Of a stretch of 64,000 nt of DNA, positions 35,229 to 47,859 are shown piece after piece. Both the position numbers and the translations under genes were made by a program. The notes under the pieces are model-generated. The model worked only from the letters and a program-made list of their open reading frames with translations. It searched no databases and was not told where the DNA came from. Numbering within the stretch: the stretch's first letter is position 1; every line of letters starts with the position of its first letter. Source of the DNA: Stachybotrys elegans. Lineage: Eukaryota; Ascomycota; Sordariomycetes; Hypocreales; Stachybotryaceae. Where the stretch lies: the NCBI GenBank assembly GCA_020746835.1, contig JAGPNK010000009.1, positions 248,001-312,000 of the forward strand, given 5' to 3'.

Positions 35229-35252
35229 CGCACACGCGCGCACGCGCGCACG
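35229..35252. repeat. Alternating CG/CA tract
   Basis: A run of strictly alternating pyrimidine-purine sequence (CGCACACGCGCGCACGCGCG and on), the kind of DNA able to adopt Z-form. Confidence 0.8.
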
Positions 35253-36378
35253 ACATTGCATCGCACATCTCGTCCCCGGATTAAGCTTGTTTTCTTCTCT
35301 CTCTCTTTCTCTTTCTCCGAGCTCACAGCAGCGCCAACATGGCCTCGGCTGACGCCCGCCTCCCGTCCACAACCCATATTAATGCCATGCGTAATGTGCA
35401 TACATACATGCCTCAAGGGAGATTGTGGCATATATCTCACCTCATATAATTAATACCCCGTTGGCGGTATGCCACTGCACTAACGTAGCACATGCCATCA
35501 TGGTTCGGCACACGGCTCCCAGGCACAGCACACGACAGCCTCTCATTGGCGCCTCCCCTGCCACCGCCAACCGAGCAATTCCCTGGCACTGAGGCTACGG
35601 GTCGATAGACTCGGCTTGTCCTTTGTGATCGCAATACCATCCCTGCCTCGGGCCTATCCAAATTTCCACCAAAAACCCCTTCTCTTCTTCCATGTTGCTG
35701 CCTTTTCGGTGTGAGACCCTGAGTCAGAACCCCCCCCCCAGCTTGTTCGCTTTCCTTCTCTCTTTCTGGTTTGCTCCAGTTCGCAATCAACGTGAGAACC
35801 AGATTGTCAATAATCTGCATCCGTTGACAGGGTCCCAGGTCCCCGGGCGAACCATGGAATCCTTCTATCCGGCTTCCTTCGCATTACCCCTTCCGCTACC
35901 TGGCGCTCCTGGTTTCATGCCAGTCTCGTGACCCTCAAATTGAGTGAGCGTCCCCCGTCTCTCCGTCCTCACGGCGCTGTCGCCATTGTCTAGACCCAAG
36001 CATCGTTTCGTATTAGACGATCGGTTGGCCTTTGCTCCATTTCCGGACTCGTAGCCTCCTCACTGCCTATTATTATCCCTAAAACATGCCCACCCCAAGA
36101 GGATAATAGTAACAACCTGGGGAAGTGACTCCATCTCCATCGCCGCACGCGCACATACTCGACTGTGCCATGTCCCAGCTCCGGGTTCCATCACAGGTGC
36201 AGCACGGCCATCTTCATCAACCTCTACTCCTTGCAGCGCCCTTGATACAGCGGAGAAGAAGCCGCCCCTCTGGACGGTTCAGGGTCACTGGCCGGCGCCG
36301 TGCTCAACAACAAGCGACGGACAACGTCGGGCCGCTCATGGTAAAGCGACACGGTCCAGCTATCCACAGCCTCAACAA

Positions 36379-36942
36379 TCAGGGTCCAGGCGAGTCATGC
36401 GGCTCGGGGGTGCTTGGACGTCTATCAATGGCATCGAGGGGGGCGGGAGCTGCGCCAACGTCCTGCAGCGTTGCATTTCCAGAACCTGTTTCAGAAGAAT
36501 CGCGAACCACCCGTGTGCGTTTGCTCGATCCCCCGCCCTTCTTCAACGTCTCCGCGGCCGAGCCCGAGCCCGAGCCTGCCTGCCTCAGTGGGTTCCTACA
36601 CGTAGGATTCCTTGCCAAAAACCCGGCTACCCAGTGTTTCCCGAGCGGTTGATAATCCCCACCAGCAGCGAGGACTTGGATGACGAAGTGACGGAGCTGC
36701 GCGTGTGTTGGGGGGAGCCCCAGGTCTGCTTGAGCCCTAACCCAGGCTGCAAGATGCTCTTCCTGACGTCGAGAGAGGCGTTGTCTGTCTTGGGCCGCCT
36801 CTCTGTGAGGCAACGCACCTTTCAAACGCTCCTGAAGCGTTGTACGCGGGATTCCCCATGTTGCAGCAGCCTTCCGCTGAGAAACACCACCACGCACTGC
36901 CTCCATAGCCGCACGAATGTTATCTTCCGTACGCTCTGACAT
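36379..36942 (-). CDS. HTH-only protein related to pogo/Fot transposases
   Basis: The ATG at 36942 gives MSERTEDNIRAAMEAVRGGV, starting a psq-type helix-turn-helix: VSQRKAAATWGIPRTTLQER near residues 20-40. A CENP-B/Tc5-type HTH follows: RLSRRQEEHLAAWVRAQADL and ending in LGKHWVAGFLARNP near residue 122. In Tc1/mariner (pogo/Fot1-like) transposases these two domains precede a DDE nuclease domain. Here the frame closes after about 65 more low-complexity residues (STPEPHDSPGP), and no DDE motif is visible downstream in any frame. It is either a truncated transposon remnant or a domesticated DNA-binding protein. No terminal inverted repeats were found around it. Confidence 0.8.
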   Translation of the reverse strand: MSERTEDNIRAAMEAVRGGVSQRKAAATWGIPRTTLQERLKGALPHREAAQDRQRLSRRQEEHLAAWVRAQADLGLPPTHAQLRHFVIQVLAAGGDYQPLGKHWVAGFLARNPTCRNPLRQAGSGSGSAAETLKKGGGSSKRTRVVRDSSETGSGNATLQDVGAAPAPLDAIDRRPSTPEPHDSPGP

Positions 36943-37551
36943 GGCGACTCGGGCGATACCATTTGTACCACAGTTGGGTAACAATTGCGGGAGAGATCGC
37001 GTGTTGAAAGAGGTGAGTTTTCCATTCCATCTCGCGATGGTGGCCGGAAAGTGGGGGTTCTTGACAATATAACAATAGCTCCCCTCTTATGCTTGTTTTC
37101 GGAAATGGTGTTTTTAGAAATGGCCAAGGGTTGTCAGCATTGTCGGCCACGTGCATGAACTGGCATATATATGCATGGCTCGTCATCTCCCCCGTCAATG
37201 CCTTGAGAGGTCCATTGCTGTCTGAACTTAGGGTCTGTGTGTTGTGGGTGTCGGTTTCGAAACAAGACGCTGCTCCTGTTGGCTTAGAGCCTGGGCATAC
37301 ATGCGTCCTCGTATTCTGGGCACGGCACACGGCTACTAGGCCGAGCCAACACTGACGAGCATGTTGAAAGGCGAGGGCACTGGTCATGATAGCTCCATGA
37401 TTGTCTGATGAGCAAGATGCATTACAACATGGCTAGGGACAAGCACCATGGAAAAGCTATATGGGTGTGTCTAGTCATATGATAGTCCCAGAACGTCAAT
37501 CCACTCATATCTCTCTTGAGCATTGGAATCCAGCGCACAGCATAACTGCCA
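36943..37551. other. Intergenic, ~600 bp
   Basis: Between the HTH-only gene (its promoter side) and the 3' end of the agmatinase gene, both on the minus strand. No gene is recognised. Confidence 0.5.
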
Positions 37552-38953
37552 CTACAGTTCGTCCTTCTGGGTCGCAGCACCCTCCTTGCCCATGTCAGCC
37601 AGACCCTTCTTCACCATCGAGCTCAACAGCTCGTAGACAACCTGGGCAGCTGCCAGCGATGTCTCCTCGCCAGAGTTCTGGTACGCCGGGGACACCTCGA
37701 CGACATCAGCGCCCACCACGTTCAGCCCTTCGATTCCTCGCAGGATGCGGATGAGCTCGCGGGTCGTCCAGCCGCCAGGCTCGGGGGTACCAGTGCCGGG
37801 AGCAAAAGCCGGGTCCAACACGTCAATGTCCACCGACAGGTACACTGGATCCTCGGTGCCGAGAATGGACATGATGCCATCGATGATGCCGGCCGTGCCA
37901 ATCTCGTCGATCTGGTCTGCCGAGAAGCGCACCCAGTTCTGCGACGTGTCGTCCTCGTTGTCGGTCCAGTCAGAGCCGGTGAGACGGGTGCGGAGACCAG
38001 CGTGGACAGATGCGCGGGACGTCTCGTTGTAGAGGAGACCTTCCTTGTTGGCCATCCAGAACATGGAGCCGTGGGTGAACTCGGTGATGCCCCAGTGCGA
38101 GGGATAAGCGAGCGGGTTCCAAGTATCGAGGTGAGCTATTCTTGTCAGTAAGAAGTATTAAAGAGTGAGATTGGAATGAGCCATCCCCATTCCACCTACC
38201 GTCAAAGTGAAGCACGCGGATAGGCTTTCCGTAGATGGCCTTGAGGGCTCGGAGGGCCGGGAGCGTCAACGAATGGTCACCTCCCAGCGTCATCAGCTTG
38301 GGCTTGGGGGCCAATGCCGACACAGACTGTCTCCTGCCAAGGTACTCGAAAGCCTGGGTCATCTGCTCACGAGCAATGTTATTGTCAAAAGGCGTGATGG
38401 GGATGTCGCCGCAGTCAATGATCTTAGCCCAGTTCATGTAAGGGTTGATGTTGGCTCTGGGGTTGAAGGCTCGGAAGCTGGTCTGTCGTGAGGAAGCATG
38501 ACGGATAGACCGAGGTCCAAAGCGAGCACCTTGATATTGTCATCAGCTCACATACTGAACGACGAGTGAGATGTACGAGAGTTGGGCGGCATACCAGGCC
38601 GATATGTCACAGCCGTATCAAAGGGAGCGCCAATGACGGCAATGTCGAATTGCACAGAAGGGTCAACAAGACACTTCACATAGGGAAGATGAGCAAACGA
38701 TCCAATGCCCGAGAAGCCATACTACGCATCAATCAGCACCAATTCTCTCCCCCTCTCTCTCCTTCTCTCTCTGAGGTATTGCCGCTTGTCGGCTCAAGCC
38801 ATGTGTTGCCGTCACACATACCTCTGTGCCCCATTTGGCCTCCAGCTCAGCGAGCTCTTCCGGGCTCCATTCCCTATCGTCGTGCTTGTCGTTGCCGCAC
38901 GCAGCCGACAAGCGGCCCAAAAGCAGAAGGCCAAGTGCAACAACGGATCTCAT
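37552..38953 (-). CDS. Secretory agmatinase-family ureohydrolase ending in KDEL
   Basis: Mn2+-dependent ureohydrolase of the agmatinase/guanidinobutyrase type. Four exons. Exon 1 starts [20 protein letters not shown], a clear signal peptide. Then come [40 protein letters not shown] and [20 protein letters not shown]. The metal-ligand motifs are all present: [24 protein letters not shown] (rebuilt across an intron near 38133-38201) and [20 protein letters not shown] followed by PEPGG. The last residues are GAATQKDEL and then the stop at 37552-37554. A signal peptide plus C-terminal KDEL predicts retention in the ER lumen rather than secretion. The family reaction would be agmatine (or a related guanidine) to putrescine and urea; substrate is not shown by sequence. 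Confidence 0.9.
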
Positions 38954-40841
38954 AATGATTGGCTGTTCTTCTTATCAACTGCAGGGTGAGTTGGCCGAGC
39001 CTTGTGATCCCGACGTAGAATGGACAATGGCCTTCGGGCAGGTGATGATCCTCGTCCTCGTTCTTTTTGTTCTGTTCTCCTCTGTGCGATGAATGATGAG
39101 CCCTGGGAGGAATGGAGATGCAAAAAGTTCAAGTTGGCAGTCGAATCAATAACAAATGAAAAGTCCCGTTGGCAGTAACGTCTTCCTCCTAACTTCCCCG
39201 ATTACCGGCGGCTTGCTCTTTCCTTCTGGGTCCCTCGGAGAGTGGACTTTTCGACATGAGTACAAGTGCGCCCCTCATTCATGGGGAAAATCAGTTTAGA
39301 AACCCCTCCATTAGTACATAAAGTACTAAGGTTAGCAGTTCAACAGCTGTGATGAGGGCGCGCGCGTACATGCACGAGCCGCTATCTCGCTGTGTATCGG
39401 CACCGGCCCGGTGCCGTTGCTACAAGCTCACCTCCAGCCGGTGCGCTGCGGCTTGTCATTCGTCTCTGGGCATGCTGCACTAGGAAAGGGAGGCAAGGTA
39501 AACTGCTTGGCTACATGCATATCTGTATCAAACGTGGGGTAGATTCGATGAACTGGGCAAGTCGTCAGTCAGTCAGATAGGGACGAGGCGAGCGGTTATG
39601 AGCAACGTCTTTCCCGCATGGATGATGGACAGAATTCGGGCCGTGTTCTACTTCCCGGCGCTGACAGCCCAGCCCCCCTTGGTTCAAAGCCGTGAATTCA
39701 AGTTATTAATAACTGCTCGGGTACCAGCCAGCTGAGCCCAAGTGCTATCTCGCTATCAAAGCCCACCACCACCACCGCCTCTCCCCATGCGCCTGCATAC
39801 ATACACGTCACAGAAGCAGACAGATAGGTGCGGAGACCAGGGTTCTCCGCAATTAGCCAGCAGAAATACAAGGGAAATAATATGGAGCACACATACACAA
39901 GGTGATAGCTGTGCGACAGATATCCTCCGCTTGTCTTGCGTGGCGGCGAGCATGGCTTTGCTGCTTTCCTCGTCTGGGGCTGATGGAAGACGGTGGGTGA
40001 ATGGGGGACGGCTGGCGCCCAATGATGGCCATGGGCATCAAATCACCATCGTATTGCAAGCATGGTCGCCGCAACGGGAGGAACCCCGCAAGGTCGGTCT
40101 TCATGCATGAACCAGTCCAATCAGCTGCCTCTCCGCTGTCGGCCGTAGCCTCCATGCATCGCAAGTCCTCTCTGCCCAATCTTGTCGTTGATTGTCAAAC
40201 ATGGCCATGGTTATGCCAAGGCCTGCGCCACGATTGGTGTAGACATGACCGAAAACATGACGATGCCTGCCGCTTTTCCGCTGGCAACAAATACGGGACA
40301 GCCTTGTCATCAGCAACAAGAAATGCATACCCCGTTTACTTTGCAATTACCAGACGCCGTTGTGTCACATGTCAGTCAGCTCTAGGACAAAGCCTCATTC
40401 GATTCAATTGCACTCCAATCGCCAAACTGTCCTATCGAAGCATCCCTGCCTGCATTTATGAAGATCCCCAGCCCAGAATACAGAAGAATTCAGTATAAAC
40501 ACGTAGATCTGGCCACCGAGTATGTAGGAGCTTGACCGCCTAATCTGTATGCACCAGTGGCGCACGGGGGACATGAGAAGGGGAAGGCCGGGGACTGGTA
40601 GAGAAATGATGGCCTGCTGCAGCAGCACACAACTTGGCAGGCTCGTAAGCCGCTTGTGCATGATATGCCTCACTGGTGGACGCTGCGAAGCGTGGCGCCG
40701 GGACGCCCACGGGCACCGGCTCCCACCCGTCTCAGCATGTCCCAGCGACCCCGATTCCAAGGTTCCCTGCTCTTCATCCTAGCAGCAGGCGGCTTGTCCA
40801 CATATATTCGGCCTCCCAGCGTAGAAAACAAAAGAAGCAGA
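38954..40841. other. Intergenic, 1.9 kb
   Basis: Promoter side of the agmatinase gene and 3' flank of CDC42. Nothing recognisable; a B-box-like word at about 39681 lacks a tRNA fold around it. Confidence 0.5.
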
Positions 40842-41856
<1,015 letters not shown>

Positions 41857-42249
41857 TGTGGCTTAGACGGACAAGGCAGGGAGCAAGAGGTGAGGTGCGT
41901 TGGAGGGGGAGGAGAGGCGGGCTGCTCGAAGGAAAGGCGAGATTCCTTATCACAAGGCGCGGCCGCAAAGCGTGTCTGGGTCGGACGGCGATTGAGGTCG
42001 ACGACGTCGATGTCGAGACGGCTGTGGCTGTGATTGTCGGGGGTTGAGGGTTGGCGCAGTCGATAGAAGGTTTGCAGGTAGGCAAGGCGGTAGCCAAGGT
42101 TGGCAATAGGTAATTATTAGAGGCAGGTAAGCCTTGGTCGGTAATGGGAGGCAAAGGTGGGCGGGCAAAGAAAGGTCGGCGCCGAAACCAACCTAGAGTG
42201 CCTGGGGGTGCTAGGACCACTTGAGCGAAGAAAAAGGCACGACGATAGG

Positions 42250-42275
42250 CAGAGCCAGAGCCAGAGCCAGAGCCA
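42250..42275. repeat. CAGAGC hexamer repeat, four copies
   Basis: Four head-to-tail CAGAGC units about 400 bp upstream of CDC42. Confidence 0.85.
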
Positions 42276-42575
42276 AAGATGGGCGGCGAGGGGAGAGGAC
42301 CGGGGGGGTCAGAGATTGGATACCGGGTCTATGCTGGTAGGGGGGCAGCTCAGGCGATGGGTATCATAAGGTAAGAAAGCCTCGGGCTGGGCTGGTGACT
42401 GTTGGATTGGCCGGTGGATGGATGGATGGCTGGTGAGTGGTGGGTGGTGGATGGTGAGTGGTGAGTGGTGAGGTAGCCCAGCCCAGGCTACGGATACTAG
42501 GTAGGTAATAATGGCAATGGGGTGTGTTCTGTAGCATGATTACTGGGCTGGGCGGATTATGGATGGATACCTACT

Positions 42576-42602
42576 TACCTACCTCCTGTTGATAGGTAGG
42601 TA
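42576..42602. other. Inverted repeat, 9-bp arms, 9-nt loop
   Basis: TACCTACCT at 42576-42584 is the exact reverse complement of AGGTAGGTA at 42594-42602. Located about 720 bp upstream of the CDC42 start. It could be a protein site or a structured leader element, or chance from a frequent motif. Confidence 0.75.
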
Positions 42603-45251
42603 CGGACAGATTACTGAGTGCGCTCGTTAGCAGATGCGGGACCCCTCGTGTAGTGACCTTGGTAGGTACAAGGCAAGTAGCAGGCAGCCCGTCCTATTCT
42701 GGACGTGCAGCGGCTCCCAGCGCATGTCGTTTTTACCCGCGAACGAATGTATGAACATGTAAATTCGCAGAAACCCACACGGGTACCGGCCTGCTTGGTT
42801 CGATGCGAGTGGACGCAGGCGGAGACATGGACGGATGTGCTGGCCTGGGCTTTGTCTGGGCTACGCTTCGATGCATGGAGCCGGATTGGCTGCAGTCTCC
42901 CAACGGCATGAACTTGCACACATGTACCTCGATAGTGGCTCCATGTACCTCATAGCACCAAGTGAGGTAGGTCGGTGCAGGTGAGAATACCGTAGGGAGG
43001 TGCCTCGGTGACATGCTTCAGTGGTCGCCGCCCATCTCCAGGTTCATGCAGAGAACATACTAAGGTACTAATGTCCAGGTACTGCTACATAATGCCAACC
43101 ACCGGCCAGCAAACAACTTGGCCAGCTGGGGGGACGACTGCCAGCAACATGCCACCGCACGTATCAGTTCACCCACTGCCGTAATTGAGTATGGAGATGG
43201 CGAGGTGCCTGGATGCCATTGACCGCCCTGTGCTGCGACTTGTCCGAGTCAGGTACGGCTCGGCCGTGAACTGGCATGCATGCCTACACTCGACATGGGA
43301 AAGGCAAAATGGAGGGAGACACAACGACAGTCTCCAGCTGTCAATATCAGCAAGGGACCATCGAGGTGGAGCGCTGAGAATTTCGCCGCCCCGTTTCTGC
43401 CCTCGACGGCGCTCCTATTCCCAACACGGGCAACACCCGTCCCAGCCTCAGGTACCCATACCCATATCACGTATGCACATCCCCAGGCTGCCAGGTTCCT
43501 GTCGTGGATTTTTTTTCTTTCTGTCATCCCGCGGAGATTTCTTCACGGGCCTTGTCCTGGTAGCCTTGTCCAGGAGCGCAGAGAAGCGAAAGAGGCGAGG
43601 CCATGCGATGCGAGACGATGTAAGGTACCCATCCATAGGGCACAGAACGGGTCACAGTAATCAGTGACTATGTAAGAGGCCTGCATCTGGCAACAGCGAA
43701 GCAGCAGGGGCTGCCTGTCTGATCTTATCTGCAGCACCAGGTAAGACCAGGCACTGCTAGGTCCGGAAGGCGCCAGCCTAGGGTAGGAGCACACGATGGA
43801 TACGTGGACAACGGGCGGCTGCCAAACTGTACATACGGATACAGCTCCCTCCATCCTGTGCTCAGGTACCTCTCCATGCAACCTCACTTGCGTGCTCCCT
43901 AATTGACTGATCCCCTGGAAATGCGTCCATGCAGCAGCCCCCGCCTCGTCACAACCTTCAACGGCGACGTGGAGAAATCCGTTTGGATGGCATAAACACA
44001 AGAAACATTTGAAACTCGATCGTCCTCGTTTCCACCACCAGCGTCGATCCAAGACGCCATGAGCGTCAGCCTTCAGGGGCGCGAGGCAGGGCTGTTTTGT
44101 TTACTGCCTGCCAGCTCACAGACGTTTACGTTTCCCCTTGATCAGGCCAGTCATGGCTGGCATGCTTGCTCCAGCTCATCAGGAGCCACACAATCTTGGG
44201 GAACGCGTTCCGGCCAGTTTGCGCTGGCGTCAGTGCCATCTCCAGGTCAGTGCCAGGCTGACAAGTGCCATGTAGTGTGACGGGGCGAAACGCGAAACAA
44301 CGCCCAGCAACGAACTCATCTCCAAGCAGCTGCATCCCTGCCTTGCCATGTTTCCCATGCGCGCCATCGATCAGCTTATTTACGCCAGTGGTCAATCAGG
44401 CCTCGTGTGTTCAGTAGTGGCTGCGGTTGCGTCAACATAGCATCACATCAGATTCAGTCGCTCGCCACATGGCTCGGTTTAGCTGTTGATAAGGAATGCA
44501 GAGGTGTGAGCTGTTGCAGACAGATGTGGCCCGTCAGCCTTGGTTCTGCAACACCCAAAGGTCTAAGTAATTACACAAGACCCAAGATTCATCTCATTTC
44601 GGTTCCGCGTAGGTACCCGACTGGCTGGCCCTTTCATCCATTCCTGGTTGTGGGACGGACGGAGCACCTACGGACATCATCTCCCAATGGACGGCAACTG
44701 TCGTTGCATACATCCCCTTCGCCAATGCGTTGCGAGAAGGCTTCTTCCTTCTACAGCCTCTTTTTCTCACTAAACTCTGAGTTAATGGCCTAGCAGCACA
44801 ACGTCTCGGGAAGCGTCGAATTAGAGCGACTGGGTACTGAGTTCGCTCATGTGATGTAGGGCATAAGTGACAGAGGACACAGAATTGATGCCTGTTGACG
44901 ATGCTCAGAACAAGGAAACTCTCCTCAACTTGGACAGCACTTGGCGTTGCCAAGCACATCCCCTCTTCCACCAGCCCAGCATGGTAATCCTGCTACCTAT
45001 GTAATTACTGACTGTACTAAGATCCCCTGGCGCGGGACTTTGTCAGCGTTGCGACTTTTCGTATGCCTCGCAATGACATACACACTTTTTTTTTCCACCC
45101 CAAATATCACTGGATGCTTTGATAGTCTGTCGTCAGAAGGGGCCTCCGCAATGTGACTGGCCTCTATCCCATTGGACACAGAATCGGGATTTTTCACATA
45201 CTTCGTGACAATTTGCGCAGTGTCTTGGTTTAAAACTTCTTTTGCATCAAG

Positions 45252-46830
45252 ATGATGAGCTTTTTACGTACTCGCAAGGCCAGCAGGCCTTTGCTATTAG
45301 AAATAAGATCCTCCGAGGCTCTCATAGTCACCACCGCCTCGTTTGCGGTCTTTACGGTAATCTTGCAGGCACCGTTACCATAGCATGGCTGGATGCTAAC
45401 ATCAGGTAGGACATCTTCCTCTATGCCGTCATTGTGCCCGTCCTCCCTTTCTCCGTGTCAAGCCGAGTTGGGATCTCTGAAGATACAGGTAGGACCTCGT
45501 TAATAAACCCCAGTCAGGCACATGTCTCACGTTGTCCGTATTCTAGTACAGTACTGGGTCGCCGTGTCACTTGCCGTCTATGGCGCAGCCCTCTTGGTTT
45601 CATCGCGTACGTATTACTCTCCGGCTCTATGCATAGTCGTTGCACGAGGGCTAACGTGTTGCCACAGCCATCTGGGGCTTGCTGGCGGACCGCATCCGGA
45701 ATCGTCGTATTCCCATGCTCTTCGGCCTCGTACTGCTGGCCGGTGCCACCGTCTTCCTCTGTCTGAGCTCCAACATAGCCATGCTTCTTATGGGTAGAAC
45801 CCTGCAGGGCTTTTCTGCTGCTCTGACGTGGACGGTTGGACTGGCCTTGGTCATTGATACCGTGGACAGCAAGCGGATTGGTGTGGCTACTGGCTGGATC
45901 GGCATGTCGACGAGTGTGGCCATTCTGTCCGCTCCTCTTGTAGGCGGTGTCGTATATGGTCATGGCGGATACTACTCCGTCTTCGCTATGTGCTTTGGGC
46001 TCCTGGCCGTCGACATTGCTCTACGATTGATCATTGTCGAGGTAAAGGAGGCGAGGAGATGGCTCGAGCCTGCGGAAGCCCTGCCGGCCGTTGGAGACGC
46101 TTCTGGCGTCGAGCAATCCAAGTCAGGCACTGCCAAGGGAGATGAACCTGTTGTGACGGGTGCTTCCTCCGGCGACCAACTACAAGCATCTCGGCCATCG
46201 ATCCTCCGGCAGATGTGGACTCTTCTGCGGAAGCCTCGGCTTCTGGGAGCTCTTTGGGGCACACTTGTACATGCCCTCATCCAGACATCATTTGACAGTA
46301 TCCTCCCCTTGTTTGTCGAGGAAACCTTTGGATGGAACTCAACCGGCGCCGGCCTGGTCTTCTTACCACTCGTCCTCCCGACGTTCCTGAGCCCCTTGAT
46401 TGGCGCCCTGGGAGATCGCTATGGCCCCAAATGGCTGGCGACGGGTGGCTTCCTGCTGGCGACGCCGTTCCTCGTGTGCCTCCGGTTTGTGGAAAACGAC
46501 AGCATCAACCACATCGTCCTGCTATGCGGCCTGCTGGTGGGTATCGGCGTGGCAATTGCCCTGGTCTTTGGTCCTCTGATGGCGGAAATCACCTGGACCG
46601 TACAGGAGGACCACGCCGATTCGTCCGTAGCGCCATATGCACTTGCCTATGGCTTCTATAGCATGGCCTTCTCTGGAGGGGCACTCATAGGCCCTATACT
46701 GGGAGGCATGGTCCGTGATAGTGCCGGATGGCCAACTGTTGGCTGGGCGCTGGCCATTGTTAGTTTCGTGACGTCCATCACTCAGTTGATTTGGATTGGT
46801 GGACCATTGAGGCAAGGACGCTCATCATAG
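45252..46830 (+). CDS. MFS transporter, DHA1-like
   Basis: Major facilitator superfamily exporter of the 12-helix, drug:H+ antiporter type. Four exons from tandem ATGs at 45252/45255: a basic N-terminus MMSFLRTRKASRPLLLEIRS, then TASFAVFT / DIFLYAVIVPVLPF (helix 1), VQYWVAVSLAVYGAALLVSS (helix 2) and the loop 2-3 signature PIWGLLADRIRNRRIPML (G-L-L-A-D-R-x-x-x-R-R). Further helices are GATVFLCLSSNIAMLLMGRT, GWIGMSTSVAILSAPLVGGV and, in the C-half, GLVFLPLVLPTFLSPLIGAL. The central loop between the halves is hydrophilic and variable. Vesicular-amine-transporter-like members share this pattern. The substrate cannot be told, and no cluster partners lie next to it. Confidence 0.88.
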
Positions 46831-47164
46831 CCAGGCATATAAATAGTACCTATCTCTTCATCTTAAAATATATTCATATCACATGTCAAGATTTGTTCAA
46901 CAAATCAAGACCCGCCCAGGCACCAGCCAAGTCGCCTGCCCTACCCTGTACCGTTTACCTACTTACGTGGCGCGGGTTAGCTTCGTATCCTGAATTACTC
47001 ACCTCAATGAGATTGTCAACTGCCACGATTCTAAAACATTCGTAACGGTCCATCTCGAGTCATTTTATCTATTGACCATTTAAGAGCACAAGCTAGAGTC
47101 TCAGAAATCGGTGTGTTCTAACAGGAAAGCAGCAACCACGGAGCAAAGCCCTAGACTTTCCACC
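46831..47164. other. Short intergenic, ~330 bp
   Basis: 3' flank of the MFS gene and promoter of the next plus-strand gene; A/T-richer than coding DNA. Nothing else is seen. Confidence 0.5.
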
Positions 47165-47779
47165 ATGACGGCTTCAGACCAGCATACCATCGATATACTC
47201 ATTGAACAGTACCTGCACCTGCTAGATGAATACTCGCAGCTTCGGCAAAATCTCTCTACACTTCAGTCAAACGTCTATCACCAGATTGCTCGCGCCAACT
47301 TCGCGGCGGAGCGAGGCATGCGATATGGACCAGATCACTATGATGAGCGGATGCAGTCGAGCCGCCTTCTCTCCATTAGCATGAGTGAATCCGGTCTCCC
47401 AGATTTCAGCATAAGGAACCAGGACGAACCAGCACCTCCTGGAGCAGACACGGCCGGAGAACCAGAGAAGGGGGATGGCGCCGCCTCTGATGCGAAGCCA
47501 AGCGAGTCCAATCCCACCGAGAAACACACAAAGCCGAAAAAGGATCCTTTGCACTGGTTCGGACTCTTAGTCCCCCAGTCCCTCCGCGCCGCCCAGAGCC
47601 AATCCGTCCAGGTCGTCGAGGGCATCATACCCCGACTAGTGACAGTCAACACAGAGATGGCACACCTTGAGATTGAGATTCGGCGTGCCCGCAAGAGGAG
47701 AGCCAAAGCAGAGGCGGCAAAGAACAAATCATCAGAGCAGACGTACAACGCTGAAGGACAAGCTACAGCATCCACCTGA
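47165..47779 (+). CDS. Vma22/CCDC115-like V-ATPase assembly factor
   Basis: The ATG at 47165 gives MTASDQHTIDILIEQYLHLL and a helical N-terminus, LLDEYSQLRQNLSTLQSNVY, typical of the CCDC115/Vma22 family. The segment YHQIARANFAAERGMRYGPD follows. After a disordered acidic linker (about residues 95-140) the family's C-terminal block appears: DPLHWFGLLVPQSLRAAQSQ, then a coiled coil VNTEMAHLEIEIRRARKRRA. Vma22 acts in the ER with Vma12 and Vma21 to assemble the V0 sector. Single exon of 204 residues. The WFG.LVP..LR..Q motif makes the call good but not certain. Confidence 0.8.
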   Translation: MTASDQHTIDILIEQYLHLLDEYSQLRQNLSTLQSNVYHQIARANFAAERGMRYGPDHYDERMQSSRLLSISMSESGLPDFSIRNQDEPAPPGADTAGEPEKGDGAASDAKPSESNPTEKHTKPKKDPLHWFGLLVPQSLRAAQSQSVQVVEGIIPRLVTVNTEMAHLEIEIRRARKRRAKAEAAKNKSSEQTYNAEGQATAST

Positions 47780-47859
47780 TGGTGCTTTCACCAAGCCATG
47801 TACAGACCGTTCGTTAGGAGTATAAGGGAGATGATGGATGCTATTAAGCTATGGCCTTG

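Larger units (their letters stand above)
32250..36378. other. Gene-poor intergenic region, 4.1 kb, upstream of nrd1
   Basis: The 5' side of nrd1. Its first 1.2 kb is strongly purine-rich on the plus strand (listed separately) and may be a long pyrimidine-rich leader or promoter. Further right are TACA/CA, ATGA/GAAT and CG-alternating simple repeats. Long open frames here (for example 32698-33474, minus) encode only Leu/Phe/Ser/Pro low complexity and are shadows of the polypyrimidine strand. No gene is recognised. Confidence 0.5.
41857..45251. promoter_or_regulatory. Divergent intergenic, 3.4 kb, CDC42 / MFS transporter
   Basis: Holds both promoters. C/T-rich sequence on the CDC42 strand at 41870-42250 is its leader. 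It includes a CAGAGC repeat, GGATG/GTGAG-type repeats (42418-42475) and a TACCTACCT hairpin (42576-42602). Open frames such as 43543-44052 and 44594-44971 (minus) give no recognisable product. Confidence 0.5.

Noticed and set aside
36125..36378. Possible DDE domain after the HTH-only gene
   Set aside because: Reading the minus strand in all frames past the stop gives only short unrelated peptides; no DDE motif.
39670..39700. B-box-like word GGTTCAAAGCC
   Set aside because: No cloverleaf can be drawn around it; chance match.
43543..44052. 169-aa minus-strand open frame between CDC42 and the MFS gene
   Set aside because: No family resemblance and odd Cys/Trp/His-rich composition typical of non-coding frames.
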